The notes: a model not told the origin generated them from the sequence alone. Numbered from the stretch's first letter, positions 50,017 through 60,780 are shown. The stretch: 64,000 nucleotides of DNA from Candidatus Annandia adelgestsuga (GCF_003956045.1 NZ_CP026513.1:244363-308362), one strand, 5' to 3'. Translations and numbers: made by a program.

Positions 50017-51336
50017 TTAAAAAAAAATTTTAATATTAAAAAAAATTTTTTTTATTACATTAAAATAATAATATAATATTGAAATAAAAAATATAAAAAT
50101 AGTTGGTGTTACCCAAGATAATTCTTGTTTATTTAAAGGTAAATTTAATGAAATTATTTTTATTAAATTATTTTTTTGTATTACATCTATAAAACTAAAA
50201 AATAAACTTGTTATTACTGTAATAAATATAATATTAGTTTTATAAAATAAATTTGATAAAAAGCTCATTATAATTAACACCATACATGGTGGACAAATTA
50301 TTGTTAATATAGGAATAAAAAATTTTATTAATTTATCAAGTCCTATATTAGTAATTAAAATAGAAATTATAATTATAATATAAACTATTTTATTATAAGA
50401 TATAGGTAAATATTTATAAAAAAATTCTGCACAAGAACAAGTTAAACCTATAGAAGTTACAATACAAGTTATAAAAATTAAAAAACTTAAAAAAAAATTT
50501 CCAAAAATTCCAAATGTATTATTTACATAAATACTTAAAATTTCTATTCCATTAGTTTTTTGATTAATTATTAAATTACTAGTAGAACCAAGTTTAAATA
50601 AATTTAAGTAAACAAAAATTATACATAATCCTGAAATAAAACTAGTTATAATAGTATAATAAACTAATTTTTTAATTTTTTTTATACCTTTAGATTTTAA
50701 AGCATTTATTATAATATTTCCAAACATTAATGATCCTAATGTATCCATAGTTAAATAACCATTAATAATTCCATTAGAAAAAGCAGAATTTTTACAAATA
50801 TTTATTGTATTTGTAATTTTTCCTGATTGATAAAAAATTATTGATAAACTTAATATTAATAACGCAATAGTTTTTAAAGGAGCTAAAAAATATCCTATTG
50901 TATTTAATAATTTTCCAGGATATAAAGATATTATATTGATAATTAAAAAATAAATTATACTATAAATAAATAAATAAATATTTGAATTTCCTGTAAAAGG
51001 TAAAATATTTATTTCAAATGATACCGTAGCTGTTCTAGGAATAGCAAAAAAAGGTCCTACAGATAAATAACATATTGTTATTAATATTATTCCCATAAAT
51101 TTACCAATGGGAGATATTAATTTATTAATACTACCTCCTTTTTGTGCTAATGCAATAATTGATATAGTTGGAAGTATAGTTGCTGTAATTAAAAAACCTA
51201 TAGCCGCATACCATACAAGTTTACCAGATTGTAAACCTACCATAGGAGGAAATATTATATTTCCAGCTCCTACAAATAAAGCAAAATTCATAAAACTTAT
51301 TGCAATAATATCTTTATATAATAAATTATTTTTCAT
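50017..51336 (-). CDS. brnQ: Branched-chain amino acid:cation symporter (LIVCS family)
   Basis: A 439-residue protein identical in length to E. coli BrnQ, with about twelve transmembrane segments. Family sequence is visible as FALFVGAGNIIFPPMVGLQSG, GPFFAIPRTATVSFE, FSNGIINGYLTMDTLGSLMFG and CSCAEFF. It imports Leu, Val and Ile with Na+ or H+. The order brnQ-queA-tgt is E. coli-like. Its retention suggests the symbiont takes up branched-chain amino acids. Confidence 0.95.
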   Translation of the reverse strand: MKNNLLYKDIIAISFMNFALFVGAGNIIFPPMVGLQSGKLVWYAAIGFLITATILPTISIIALAQKGGSINKLISPIGKFMGIILITICYLSVGPFFAIPRTATVSFEINILPFTGNSNIYLFIYSIIYFLIINIISLYPGKLLNTIGYFLAPLKTIALLILSLSIIFYQSGKITNTINICKNSAFSNGIINGYLTMDTLGSLMFGNIIINALKSKGIKKIKKLVYYTIITSFISGLCIIFVYLNLFKLGSTSNLIINQKTNGIEILSIYVNNTFGIFGNFFLSFLIFITCIVTSIGLTCSCAEFFYKYLPISYNKIVYIIIIISILITNIGLDKLIKFFIPILTIICPPCMVLIIMSFLSNLFYKTNIIFITVITSLFFSFIDVIQKNNLIKIISLNLPLNKQELSWVTPTIFIFFISILYYYFNVIKKIFFNIKIFF

Positions 51337-51421
51337 TTTATATAACCTTAAAATTATTATTTTAAACTATTAAATTATATTATATATTAATTTAATATAA
51401 TATATAAAGGAATTTATTAAT

Positions 51422-52027
51422 ATGATTTTAGTATCTCAATCAGCACCAAATTTTATTTCTTCTGCTATATTAGGTAACGGAAAAATGACAAGTAATTTTA
51501 ATTTTAGAGAATTTACTAAAAATAAAACTGTAGTATTATTTTTTTGGCCTATGGATTTTACTTTTGTATGTCCTTCAGAATTAATTGCTTTTAATAACAG
51601 ATATCAAGATTTTAAAAATAAAAAAACTATTATTGTAGGAATATCAATAGATTCAATTTTTGTACATAATGCTTGGAGAAACACTCCTATTAAACAAGGT
51701 GGAATAGGTCAAATAAAATATATTATGGTGTCTGATATTAAAAGAAAAATACAAAAATCTTATGGTATAGAACATCCTAAATTAGGAATATCATTAAGAG
51801 GTTCTTTTTTAATAGATAAAGAAGGAATTATAAGACATCAAGTTATAAATGATTTACCATTAGGTCGTAATATTGATGAAATGTTAAGAATGGTTGATGC
51901 TTTACATTTTTATGAAAAATATGGTGAAGTTTGTCCAGCACAATGGTATAAAGGTAAAAAAGGGATAATACCTAATAATAAAGGTATTAAAGATTATTTA
52001 TCTAATTCTTATAAAGACTTAAATTAA
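51422..52027 (+). CDS. ahpC: Typical 2-Cys peroxiredoxin (AhpC/Tsa)
   Basis: A 201-residue peroxiredoxin reducing H2O2 and organic peroxides. The peroxidatic Cys lies in PMDFTFVCPSEL and the resolving Cys in GEVCPAQWYKG. The WRNTP, FLIDKEGIIRHQ and LPLGRN motifs are intact. It resembles the Tsa-type proteins of Buchnera more than E. coli AhpC. AAAGGA precedes the ATG, and a strong palindromic terminator follows, suggesting an independently regulated gene. Confidence 0.95.
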   Translation: MILVSQSAPNFISSAILGNGKMTSNFNFREFTKNKTVVLFFWPMDFTFVCPSELIAFNNRYQDFKNKKTIIVGISIDSIFVHNAWRNTPIKQGGIGQIKYIMVSDIKRKIQKSYGIEHPKLGISLRGSFLIDKEGIIRHQVINDLPLGRNIDEMLRMVDALHFYEKYGEVCPAQWYKGKKGIIPNNKGIKDYLSNSYKDLN

Positions 52028-52031
52028 TTTT

Positions 52032-52057
52032 AAAAAAGGAGAAAATTTTCTCCTTTT
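52032..52057. terminator. Bidirectional rho-independent terminator
   Basis: A perfect 26-base palindrome, an A5-GGAG-A4 arm followed by its T4-CTCC-T5 complement, between the convergent ahpC stop (52027) and the DUF2076 gene (stop at 52072). It has a GC core and a T tract on both strands, so it can terminate both transcripts. It is the clearest terminator in the window. Confidence 0.85.
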
Positions 52058-52071
52058 TAAATTTTTTAATA

Positions 52072-52707
<636 letters not shown>

Positions 52708-52814
52708 ATTTTAAAATCCTTATTTTAATTATTAATATTATAAAATAATATAAAATATTAAATATTTAATATTATAATTTTAAAAATAAATTTATATTCT
52801 ATAAAGAGTATTTA

Positions 52815-53345
52815 ATGAATCCAATAATATTATATTTAATAGGTATGAAAGGAACAGGTAAAAGTACAATTTGTAAAAAATTATCTAATAAAATTAATTA
52901 TTTTTATTTAGATATAGATGAATGCATTATAAAATTATATCGTAAAAATATATCAGAAATAATTAAAAATAATAATTGGAAAAAATTTCGTTATTATGAA
53001 AATTTTGTATTAAAAATTATTAATAATATAAAAAATATTATTGTATCGACTGGTGGTGGTATTATTTTATTAAATAAAAATAATTATTATATGAATAATA
53101 ATGGTAAAATAATATATTTATACGCAAATTCAAAATTAATTCTTAAAAGATTAAAAAATGATAAAAATTTAAAACAAAGACCTAAATTAACTAAAAAACC
53201 TTTTAAAGAAGAAATAATAGAAATTTTAAAAAAAAGAAAAAATAAATATGATAAAATATCAAATTATAAAATTTCATCAAATTTATCAATTATAAAAATT
53301 TTAAAAAATATATGTTCTTATATATTACATAATTTAATAAAATAA
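52815..53345 (+). CDS. aroK: Shikimate kinase I
   Basis: AroK phosphorylates shikimate in the chorismate pathway leading to aromatic amino acids. The 176-residue protein (E. coli 173) has Walker A GMKGTGKST, the shikimate-binding YLDIDECI, STGGGIIL and RPKLTKKPFKEE with the LID arginine. Continued with argS 28 bases downstream, an arrangement not seen in E. coli. Confidence 0.95.
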   Translation: MNPIILYLIGMKGTGKSTICKKLSNKINYFYLDIDECIIKLYRKNISEIIKNNNWKKFRYYENFVLKIINNIKNIIVSTGGGIILLNKNNYYMNNNGKIIYLYANSKLILKRLKNDKNLKQRPKLTKKPFKEEIIEILKKRKNKYDKISNYKISSNLSIIKILKNICSYILHNLIK

Positions 53346-53373
53346 TAAAAAATATATTTTTATAGGTAATAAA

Positions 53374-55104
53374 TTGAACATAAAGAAAAAAATTTCTTTA
53401 AAAGTAAAACAAATAATGTCCATTTTAAACATACCTAAATTTTATAAACCTATAATAATTTCTTCAAAAGATAAATTATTAATTAAATATCAAATTAATG
53501 GTATATTAAATTGTGCAAAACTATTAAATATATATTCTTTTTATTTATCTATAAAAATAGCAAATAAAATTAATATGTATAAAATATCTAATAAAATAGA
53601 AATTTATAAACCTGGTTTTATAAATATATATTTTAATAAAAAATGGTTATCAAAAAAAATATTATCACTATTTTCTTTATCAAGAATTGGAATAAAAAAA
53701 AAAAAAACTTCAAATATAATTATAGATTATTCTTCTCCTAATATTGCTAAAGAAATGCATGTTGGACATTTAAGGTCTACTATTATAGGAGATGCAACTT
53801 TTAAAATATTAAAATTTTTAGGATTTAATGTAATAAAAGTTAATCATATAGGTGATTGGGGTTATCAATTTGGTTTATTATTATCATATTATTTTAAAAA
53901 TAATGATAAATTTAAAAAAATTGATTTAAAAAATTTAGAATATTTTTATAAAAAATCAAATTTAATATATAAAAAAAATAAAAAATTGTCTAAATATTTA
54001 AATTATTGTTTATTACAATTATATAAAAAAAAGAAAAAATATAAAAATATTTGGAAAAAAATAATTAATATTACTATCAATTACAATCAAAAAATATATA
54101 AAAAATTAAATGTAAGTTTAAATAAAAAAGATATTGTAGGTGAAAGTTTTTATCATAAATATTTATCACAAATTGTTTTAGATTTAAAAAAAAAAAAAAT
54201 AGCTAAATTTATAAAAGGAAATTTGGTAATTAAATTAAAAGAATTTATTAATAGAAATGGAAATACTATGGGGATAGTTATTAAAAAAAAAAATGGTATT
54301 TTTTTATATAGTACTATTGATATAGCTTGTATCAAATATAGATATGAAACATTAAATGCCCAAAAAATAATTTATTATATAGATAACCGTCAAAAACAAT
54401 ATTTAAAACAAATATTTAAAATTGTATATAAAGCAAAATATATTAAAAATAAAATAAAATTAGAACATCATTATTTTGGAATGATATTAGATAATAAAGG
54501 AAAACCATTTAAAACAAGAGAAGGTAAAAATATTAAATTGAAACATTTAATTAAAAAATCTATAGAAAAATCTAAAAATATAATATTAAATAAAAAAATA
54601 AATATAAAAAAAAAAAAAATAAATTTTTTGTCTTCTATATTAGGAGTTGGTGCTATTAAATATTCAGATTTATCTAAAAATAGAATTAATAATTATATTT
54701 TTAATTGGAATAATATTTTTTCTTTTGAAGGAAATACTTCATTTTATATTCAATATGCTTATACAAGAATTTCCTCAATTTTTAAACGTACTAATTATAA
54801 TTATAATTATTTTTCTTCTAAAAAAGTAATATTAAAAAATATAGATGAATTAAATATTGCAATTAAAATTTTACAATTTGAAGAAAATATTATTAAAGCT
54901 TCTAAATTAGGAATGCCTAATATTATATGTAATTATTTATATGATTTAACAGTATTATTTTCTTTTTTTTATAGTAAATATTCAATATTATATACTAATT
55001 CAAATATAAAACAAATTAATCGTTTACAAATATCTTTGTTAATAGCTAAAACTTTAAAAATTGGATTAAATATGTTAGGTATTGAAACTGTTACATTAAT
55101 GTAA
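53374..55104 (+). CDS. argS: Arginyl-tRNA synthetase
   Basis: A 576-residue class I synthetase (E. coli 577). The TTG start at 53374 follows AGG and gives MNIKKKISLKVKQ, aligned with MNIQALLSEKVRQ. IIDYSSPNIAKEMHVGHLRST holds the HIGH-like motif, VNHIGDWGYQFG and VGAIKYSDL match, and RLQISLLIAKTLKIGLNMLGI closes the anticodon domain. As usual in ArgRS, no strict KMSKS is present. Confidence 0.96.
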   Translation: MNIKKKISLKVKQIMSILNIPKFYKPIIISSKDKLLIKYQINGILNCAKLLNIYSFYLSIKIANKINMYKISNKIEIYKPGFINIYFNKKWLSKKILSLFSLSRIGIKKKKTSNIIIDYSSPNIAKEMHVGHLRSTIIGDATFKILKFLGFNVIKVNHIGDWGYQFGLLLSYYFKNNDKFKKIDLKNLEYFYKKSNLIYKKNKKLSKYLNYCLLQLYKKKKKYKNIWKKIINITINYNQKIYKKLNVSLNKKDIVGESFYHKYLSQIVLDLKKKKIAKFIKGNLVIKLKEFINRNGNTMGIVIKKKNGIFLYSTIDIACIKYRYETLNAQKIIYYIDNRQKQYLKQIFKIVYKAKYIKNKIKLEHHYFGMILDNKGKPFKTREGKNIKLKHLIKKSIEKSKNIILNKKINIKKKKINFLSSILGVGAIKYSDLSKNRINNYIFNWNNIFSFEGNTSFYIQYAYTRISSIFKRTNYNYNYFSSKKVILKNIDELNIAIKILQFEENIIKASKLGMPNIICNYLYDLTVLFSFFYSKYSILYTNSNIKQINRLQISLLIAKTLKIGLNMLGIETVTLM

Positions 55105-55122
55105 TATATTTTATAATATATT

Positions 55123-55788
55123 TTAATAATTTATAAAATTATTTTTTAAATATAAAGGATATATATTTTTATTATAAAATAAATTATTTTTATTATAATA
55201 TTTTATAGTTAAATTTATTATGTCTTTTATATTAATTTCATTAAATAAATGAATATTAGATATATTTTTTTTAAATTTAATATTTGTATATCCTTTTAAA
55301 CCAACTATAAACCATAAATTATATTTTGAAGTAATTTTATTATTAAAAATTTTATTATTAAAAGTTATTTTTTTTTTATTTATTATCCATAATCCTTTAA
55401 TTTTTTGATATTTTCCTATATATATTTCATTTAAATCACTATTAATAACAGATAATATTTTTTTTAAAAAAAACATTTTATATATTTTATATGCTATTAC
55501 ATCTAAAATAGATATACTAATTAATGGTATATTCATACCAAAACTAAGACCTTGAGCAACACTAATATTAACCCTTACATTAGTAAAATGACCAGGTCCA
55601 TTTAAAAAAGATATAGCATTTATGTTTTTTATTGTTATATTGTTATAATTTAAAATTTTTTTAATCATAAATAATATATATTTATTTCCATTTTTATAAC
55701 ATGTTTTTTCTAAATAATAAATATTTTTATTTTTAACTAAAGCAACAGAACATATATTATGACTAATATTAATAATTAAAATTATCAT
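55123..55788 (-). CDS. tsaB: tRNA threonylcarbamoyladenosine biosynthesis protein TsaB
   Basis: TsaB is the inactive ASKHA paralogue that scaffolds TsaD in t6A37 synthesis. The 221-residue protein (E. coli 231) has CSVALVKNKNIYYLE, NAISFLNGPGHFTNVRVNISVAQGL and IPLISISILDVIAY, matching the NALAYGRGPGSFTGVR region. A family-typical degenerate ATP site. Converges with argS. Confidence 0.92.
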   Translation of the reverse strand: MIILIINISHNICSVALVKNKNIYYLEKTCYKNGNKYILFMIKKILNYNNITIKNINAISFLNGPGHFTNVRVNISVAQGLSFGMNIPLISISILDVIAYKIYKMFFLKKILSVINSDLNEIYIGKYQKIKGLWIINKKKITFNNKIFNNKITSKYNLWFIVGLKGYTNIKFKKNISNIHLFNEINIKDIINLTIKYYNKNNLFYNKNIYPLYLKNNFINY

Positions 55789-55979
55789 AAATATTTTTCA
55801 AATTAATTATAAAAAAGTTTAATATTTTATATTTAATAATAATTTTTATTATATACTAATATATAAAATAATACTTATATATTAGTATAATTTTAATTTT
55901 TTTTTAATTTTAAATTTTTTTAATTAAAATATTTTTAAATTTTTATTATTTTTTTTATTTTTTTATTATTATTTTATAT

Positions 55980-56753
55980 TTATTTTTTTTTATTAATAAT
56001 ATTTTTTTTTTTTATTTTTTTTATTTTTTTTTCTTTTATAATATTTTGACGCATTATAAAGTTAAAAAATTCAACTAAAGAAGCAAAACCAACAGCACTA
56101 TATAAATAAGTTTTAGAAACGTAAATATTTAGTCCATCTAACATTATAAAAAAACCAGTTAATAGTAAAAAACTTAAGAATAAAACAGTGATTGTAGGAT
56201 TATTTTCTAAAAATTTGATTAAATTTCTAGAAATAAAAAATATTAAAAACATTACTATAAAAATAGATAGTGATATTAACCAAATATTATTCATAATTCC
56301 AATTGCAGCGATAATTGCATCAATAGAAAATAAAGAATCTATTGCAACAATTTGAAACACTGCTTTTAAAAAAAATAATTTATTAAATTTTTTTTTATTA
56401 TTATCATTTTTTTTTTTGTTAATAAATTCATATATTTCTATAGAAGTTTTAATTATTAAAAAAATTCCTCCTATAAATAAAATTAAATCCTTTATAGAAA
56501 AACTTAAATTAAATATATTTAATATTTTTTTTTTAAATTTAGATATCCAATTAATCAGACATAATAATAGTATTTTAGCTATAAAAGCTAATGATATACC
56601 AATTTTACTTGCTTTTTCACGCTGTTCATTAGGAAGTTTTTTAATAATAATAGATACTAATATTAAATTATCAACACTTAAAACTACTTCTAAAATTATA
56701 AGAGTAAATAAACCTATAAATAAATTATATGCTTCCAATATTAAAAACTCCAT
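55980..56753 (-). CDS. yoaE: TerC-family integral membrane protein
   Basis: A 257-residue TerC-type protein with about seven transmembrane helices. The paired acidic motifs of the family are visible (ILEVVLSVDNLILVSI and IVAIDSLFSIDAIIAAIG). By position between tsaB and cspC it corresponds to the membrane half of E. coli YoaE (518 residues), with the C-terminal CBS/CorC-like half absent. The proteins are implicated in metal-ion handling, notably manganese export in some relatives. YgdQ is an alternative assignment. About 190 A/T-rich bases with no visible gene separate it from tsaB. Confidence 0.88.
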   Translation of the reverse strand: MEFLILEAYNLFIGLFTLIILEVVLSVDNLILVSIIIKKLPNEQREKASKIGISLAFIAKILLLCLINWISKFKKKILNIFNLSFSIKDLILFIGGIFLIIKTSIEIYEFINKKKNDNNKKKFNKLFFLKAVFQIVAIDSLFSIDAIIAAIGIMNNIWLISLSIFIVMFLIFFISRNLIKFLENNPTITVLFLSFLLLTGFFIMLDGLNIYVSKTYLYSAVGFASLVEFFNFIMRQNIIKEKKIKKIKKKNIINKKK

Positions 56754-56871
56754 TTATTAAATAATTTTTATAAAATTATTCAATATAAGTTAATAAATAA
56801 TTATGATAATATTTATTTATAATAATATTAAATATTATTTTTTTTTTTAAAAAAAATGTAAATAATAAAAT

Positions 56872-56971
56872 AGTCAAGACTCCGACATATACAATCATTA
56901 ATATTACATACATTATGAGTATTTTCGGGTCTAGACTTTATAATCCCAAAACATAAACTAAAGATGTTTAT
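56872..56971 (-). ncRNA. Candidate structured RNA element downstream of cspC
   Basis: The bases after the cspC stop are unusually GC-rich for an intergenic stretch here (about 25-28 %, against roughly 10-15 % elsewhere). On the minus strand they form first a 6-bp hairpin (ATAAAC / GTTTAT, 56953-56971). A long imperfect hairpin follows, whose base pairs AGTCTAGACCCGA (56937-56925) with TCGGAGTCTTGACT (56885-56872); an ATAC/GTAT inner stem extends it. An AT-rich tail ending in eight T follows. It could be the cspC terminator/3'UTR or an independent small RNA. I do not recognise a known family: tmRNA, RNase P RNA, 4.5S and 6S motifs were not found. Confidence 0.4.
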
Positions 56972-56984
56972 CCATTACTCTATT

Positions 56985-57194
56985 TTATAAAGAGACAACA
57001 TTTATAGCTGCTGGACCCTTTTGACCATCTTGAATTTCAAATTCAACATTTTGGCCTTCAGACAATGTTTTAAAACCATTACCTTGAATAGCAGAAAAAT
57101 GTACAAAAACGTCTTTGCTGCCATCAGATGGAGTAATAAAACCAAAACCTTTAGATTCATTGAACCACTTTACTTGACCTTTAATCTTTGTCAT
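56985..57194 (-). CDS. cspC: Cold-shock protein CspC
   Basis: A 69-residue OB-fold RNA chaperone nearly identical to E. coli Csp[41 protein letters not shown] and [18 protein letters not shown] differ at only a few residues. Both RNA-binding motifs (KGFGFI, VFVHF) are intact. Its GC content (about one third) is far above the rest of the window, reflecting extreme protein conservation and probably high expression. AAGGAAA lies upstream of the ATG. Its 5' flank (57195-57458) is A/T-rich with one small inverted repeat (57261-57278). Confidence 0.97.
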   Translation of the reverse strand: MTKIKGQVKWFNESKGFGFITPSDGSKDVFVHFSAIQGNGFKTLSEGQNVEFEIQDGQKGPAAINVVSL

Positions 57195-57458
57195 TTTATA
57201 TATTTCCTTGTTTCGTTATTATTTAAAAATAAAAAATTTTTAAATTGTATTAATTTTTAAAAATACATTTCTGTATTTATTATTAAATAAATTACTAATT
57301 ATTTAATTAAAATATTATTTAATATTTATAATAAAAAGATAATTCAAATATTATTATTACATAATTAAATTTTAAAATCAACATTTTATAAAAATACAAA
57401 AAAACACTGTTTTATGTTTTTTAATTGATAAAATATGACATTAAAATATTTAATTATT

Positions 57459-58874
57459 TTATAATGATAAACCAGAATGATATTTATATAATTTTTGATT
57501 ATTTATTTTCCAAAAATTAATAATATTATCTATCCATAACCATGACAATTCAATTTCTTTTTTGTCAACAAATAAATATTTACGATTATTAATTACTTCT
57601 AATAAAAGACATTCATATGAATCATAAATATATTTGTAATTAAATATTTTTTTATAATCAAATTTTAAATTTATTTCTTTTAATATTAATTTATGATTTA
57701 AATTTGGTATTTTATTAATTATATTTATATTTATACTTTCTTTTGGTTGTAAATTTATTATTAATTTATTATTTGGTAAATAATTTATATATTTTTTAAA
57801 TAAATTAACAGCTGGTTTTTTAAAATAAATAATAATTTCAGATTTTTTATTAATTAATCTTTTTCCAGTATTTAAATAAAATGGTACACCCATCCATTGA
57901 AAGTTATCTATATATGCACGTATTGATACAAAAGTTTCAGTTTTACTATTAACATTAGAATCTAATTCTTCTAAATATCCTGGTACTTTTTTATTTTCTA
58001 TTATACCATTTATATATTGGCCTTTTATAGTGTTTTTTTTAATACTATATATATTAATTTTTCTTAAAGATTTTAATATTTTTATTTTTTCTTTTTTAAT
58101 ATTTTTACTATTAAAAATATTAGGTGGTTTCATTGCTATAATAGTTAATAATTGCAATAAATGATTTTGTACCATATCTCTAGTTTGTCCAATTTTATCA
58201 AAATAATTCCATCTTCCTTCAATACCTATTTTTTCATATACATTTATATGAATACTTTCAATAAAATTATTATTCCAAATATTTAAAAATAATATATTAG
58301 AAAATCTTAAAATAAATAAATTTAATACCATTTCTTTACCTAAATAATGATCTATATAAAATATTTGTTTTTCTTTAAAAAATTTGTTTATTTTATTATT
58401 TATAATTTTAAAAGTATTTAATGAATTTCCAATTGGTTTTTCAACTATTATACGTACATTTTTATGATTTAAATTAATATATGATAGACCTTTACATATA
58501 TTTTCAAATATATTTGAAGGAACAGCAAAATAACTAATAATAATTTTATCATAATTATTAATTAATTTTTTAATTTTTATAAATTCTTTAATATTATTTA
58601 TATTTACATTTATAAATAATAATTTTTTACTTAATTTTTTCCATATTTTAATATCAATTTTATAATCAACAAAATTTATTAAAGATTTATACATATTATT
58701 AATATATTTTTTATTACTTAAATTTATTCTACCAATACATATAATATTTTCATTATTATTTAAACAATTATTTTTTTCTAAATTATATAAAGCAGGTAAT
58801 AATTTTCTTTTAGTTAAATCTCCATTAGCTCCAAAAATTAAAAAATCATAAAATTTATTTTTAAAAATTTTCAT
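57459..58874 (-). CDS. zwf: Glucose-6-phosphate 1-dehydrogenase
   Basis: Zwf oxidises glucose-6-phosphate with NADP+, the entry to the pentose phosphate pathway. The 471-residue protein (E. coli 491) has the dinucleotide-binding FGANGDLTKRKLLPALY, the substrate loop IDHYLGKEMV, EKPIG, VYEKIGIEGRWNYF-type EKIGIEGR, and WMGVPFYLNTGKRL. It supplies NADPH for biosynthesis and peroxide defence. A weak AAAAC/GTTTT hairpin lies downstream near 57400. Confidence 0.95.
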   Translation of the reverse strand: MKIFKNKFYDFLIFGANGDLTKRKLLPALYNLEKNNCLNNNENIICIGRINLSNKKYINNMYKSLINFVDYKIDIKIWKKLSKKLLFINVNINNIKEFIKIKKLINNYDKIIISYFAVPSNIFENICKGLSYINLNHKNVRIIVEKPIGNSLNTFKIINNKINKFFKEKQIFYIDHYLGKEMVLNLFILRFSNILFLNIWNNNFIESIHINVYEKIGIEGRWNYFDKIGQTRDMVQNHLLQLLTIIAMKPPNIFNSKNIKKEKIKILKSLRKINIYSIKKNTIKGQYINGIIENKKVPGYLEELDSNVNSKTETFVSIRAYIDNFQWMGVPFYLNTGKRLINKKSEIIIYFKKPAVNLFKKYINYLPNNKLIINLQPKESININIINKIPNLNHKLILKEINLKFDYKKIFNYKYIYDSYECLLLEVINNRKYLFVDKKEIELSWLWIDNIINFWKINNQKLYKYHSGLSL

Positions 58875-58991
58875 TTAATTTCCAAATTAATGTATAAATT
58901 ACTTATATTTTTATAATAAAAATAAAATATTATTATTTTATTTTATTTAATAGTATAATAATAAAATAATAAATTTTATTTAATATTAAAT

Positions 58992-60752
58992 TTATTTTAT
59001 TATAGATATTCCTAATTCTTTTAATAAAGAGTTATTAACATTACAAGGAGATTTACTTAATAAACAATTATAGTTTTGTGTTTTAGGAAAAGGAATAACA
59101 TCACGAATATTTTTAGTATTAGTTAATAACATAACTAAACGATCTAATCCTAAAGCAATTCCAGCATGAGGTGGAGTGCCATATTTCATAGCTTCTAAAA
59201 AAAAACCAAATTTATCTTTCATTTCTTTTTCTTTTATACCTATTAAATTAAATATTTTTTTTTGTATTTTAATATTATTAATTCTTGATGAACCTCCTCC
59301 TATTTCATGACCATTTATTATAATATCATAAGAATCAGAAATTACATTTTCTGGATTATTTTTTAAATTTTCAATATTTATTTTATTATTAATAGGTTTA
59401 GCAAAAGGATGATGTGTAGGAACTAATTTTTTTTTCTCATTTATTTTAAACATTGGAAAATTTATTACCCATAAAGGTTTTATAATTTTTTTATCAATTA
59501 TTTTTAAATCTTTACCTAATTTATTACGTAAATAACTAAAAGATTTATTAACTATATTTTCTTCATCTATACAAAAAAATATCAAATTATTTTTTTTTGC
59601 TTTTAAAAATTTTAAAATTTTTTTAATTTTTTTAAAAGATAAATATTTATTTAAATTATGTGTTATTTTTATAATTTTATTATTTTTTTTTAATTTTATC
59701 CAAAAAATTTTTTTTAAACCATATTTTAATAATTTTTTAGAATAAAAATTAATTTTATTTTTTAAAATTTTATAATTATTTATTAATATTGATGTTGCTC
59801 TAATTTTTATATTTTTATTAATTTTAGGAAAAATTTTTAAAATTTCATCAAAATTTAATAAATTATGAATATCTATTAATTTCAAAGGATTTCTTAAATC
59901 AGGTTTATCACATCCATATAATTTTATAGATTCATTAAATTTTAACACTTTAAATTTCTTTATTTTAATTTTATTTAAAAACAAAAATATTTTATTTATC
60001 ATATTTTCTATCAAATTTCTTATTTGGAAAGAATAACTAAATGAAGATTCAATATCTATTTGTGTAAATTCAGGTTGTCTGTCAAATCTTAAATCTTCAT
60101 CTCTAAAACATTTAGCAATTTGATAATATTTATCAAAACCTGAAATCATAAGTAATTGTTTAAATAATTGAGGAGATTGAGGTAAAGCATAAAATTTACC
60201 TTTATTTATTCTACTTGGAACTATATAATCACGAGCTCCTTCTGGAGTTTCTTTATTTAAAATTGGTGTATCAATATTTAAAAAACCATATGAATTCATA
60301 AATTTATGAATAAAAAAAATTAATTTAGATCTCATTTTAATTTTTTCTAACATATATATACTTCTTAAATCTAAATATCTATATTTTAATCTATATTTTT
60401 CATTGTTATAAGAATTTATATTAATTGGTAATATTTTAGATTTATTAAAAATTTTTAATTTTATCGCATATATTTCAATATTACCGTTAATTATTTTATA
60501 ATTTATATTTTTTTTTTTACGATGATGTATAATTCCTGTTATTTTTATACAAAATTCGTTTCTTAAAGTATTTGCTTTATTAAATAAATTTTTATTATTA
60601 TTATTAAATAATATTTGTACAATTCCTTCACAATCTCTTAAATTAATAAAAATAATATTTCCTAAATTACGATAATTATTTACCCAACCACATAACTTTA
60701 TTTTTAAACCTATTTTTTTATTTTTAATGTTATTACAATAATTAGTTCTCAT
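58992..60752 (-). CDS. aspS: Aspartyl-tRNA synthetase
   Basis: A 586-residue class IIb synthetase (E. coli 590). It has the N-terminal OB anticodon domain (KLCGWVNNYRNLGNIIFINLRD), DTPILNKETPEGARDY, motif 2 FRDEDLRFDRQPEFTQ, the GAD insertion domain (reduced to Lys/Asn-rich sequence), NGHEIGGGSSRI and motif 3 GIALGLDRLVMLL. Order aspS near zwf follows E. coli. Confidence 0.97.
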   Translation of the reverse strand: MRTNYCNNIKNKKIGLKIKLCGWVNNYRNLGNIIFINLRDCEGIVQILFNNNNKNLFNKANTLRNEFCIKITGIIHHRKKKNINYKIINGNIEIYAIKLKIFNKSKILPININSYNNEKYRLKYRYLDLRSIYMLEKIKMRSKLIFFIHKFMNSYGFLNIDTPILNKETPEGARDYIVPSRINKGKFYALPQSPQLFKQLLMISGFDKYYQIAKCFRDEDLRFDRQPEFTQIDIESSFSYSFQIRNLIENMINKIFLFLNKIKIKKFKVLKFNESIKLYGCDKPDLRNPLKLIDIHNLLNFDEILKIFPKINKNIKIRATSILINNYKILKNKINFYSKKLLKYGLKKIFWIKLKKNNKIIKITHNLNKYLSFKKIKKILKFLKAKKNNLIFFCIDEENIVNKSFSYLRNKLGKDLKIIDKKIIKPLWVINFPMFKINEKKKLVPTHHPFAKPINNKINIENLKNNPENVISDSYDIIINGHEIGGGSSRINNIKIQKKIFNLIGIKEKEMKDKFGFFLEAMKYGTPPHAGIALGLDRLVMLLTNTKNIRDVIPFPKTQNYNCLLSKSPCNVNNSLLKELGISIIK

Positions 60753-60780
60753 AAATTATACCAATTTTATATAATATTTA

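Noticed and set aside
57195-57458. A regulatory leader or small gene between cspC and zwf
   Set aside because: Small inverted repeats (57261-57278 and near 57400) exist but are weak, and no coding frame or promoter could be supported.
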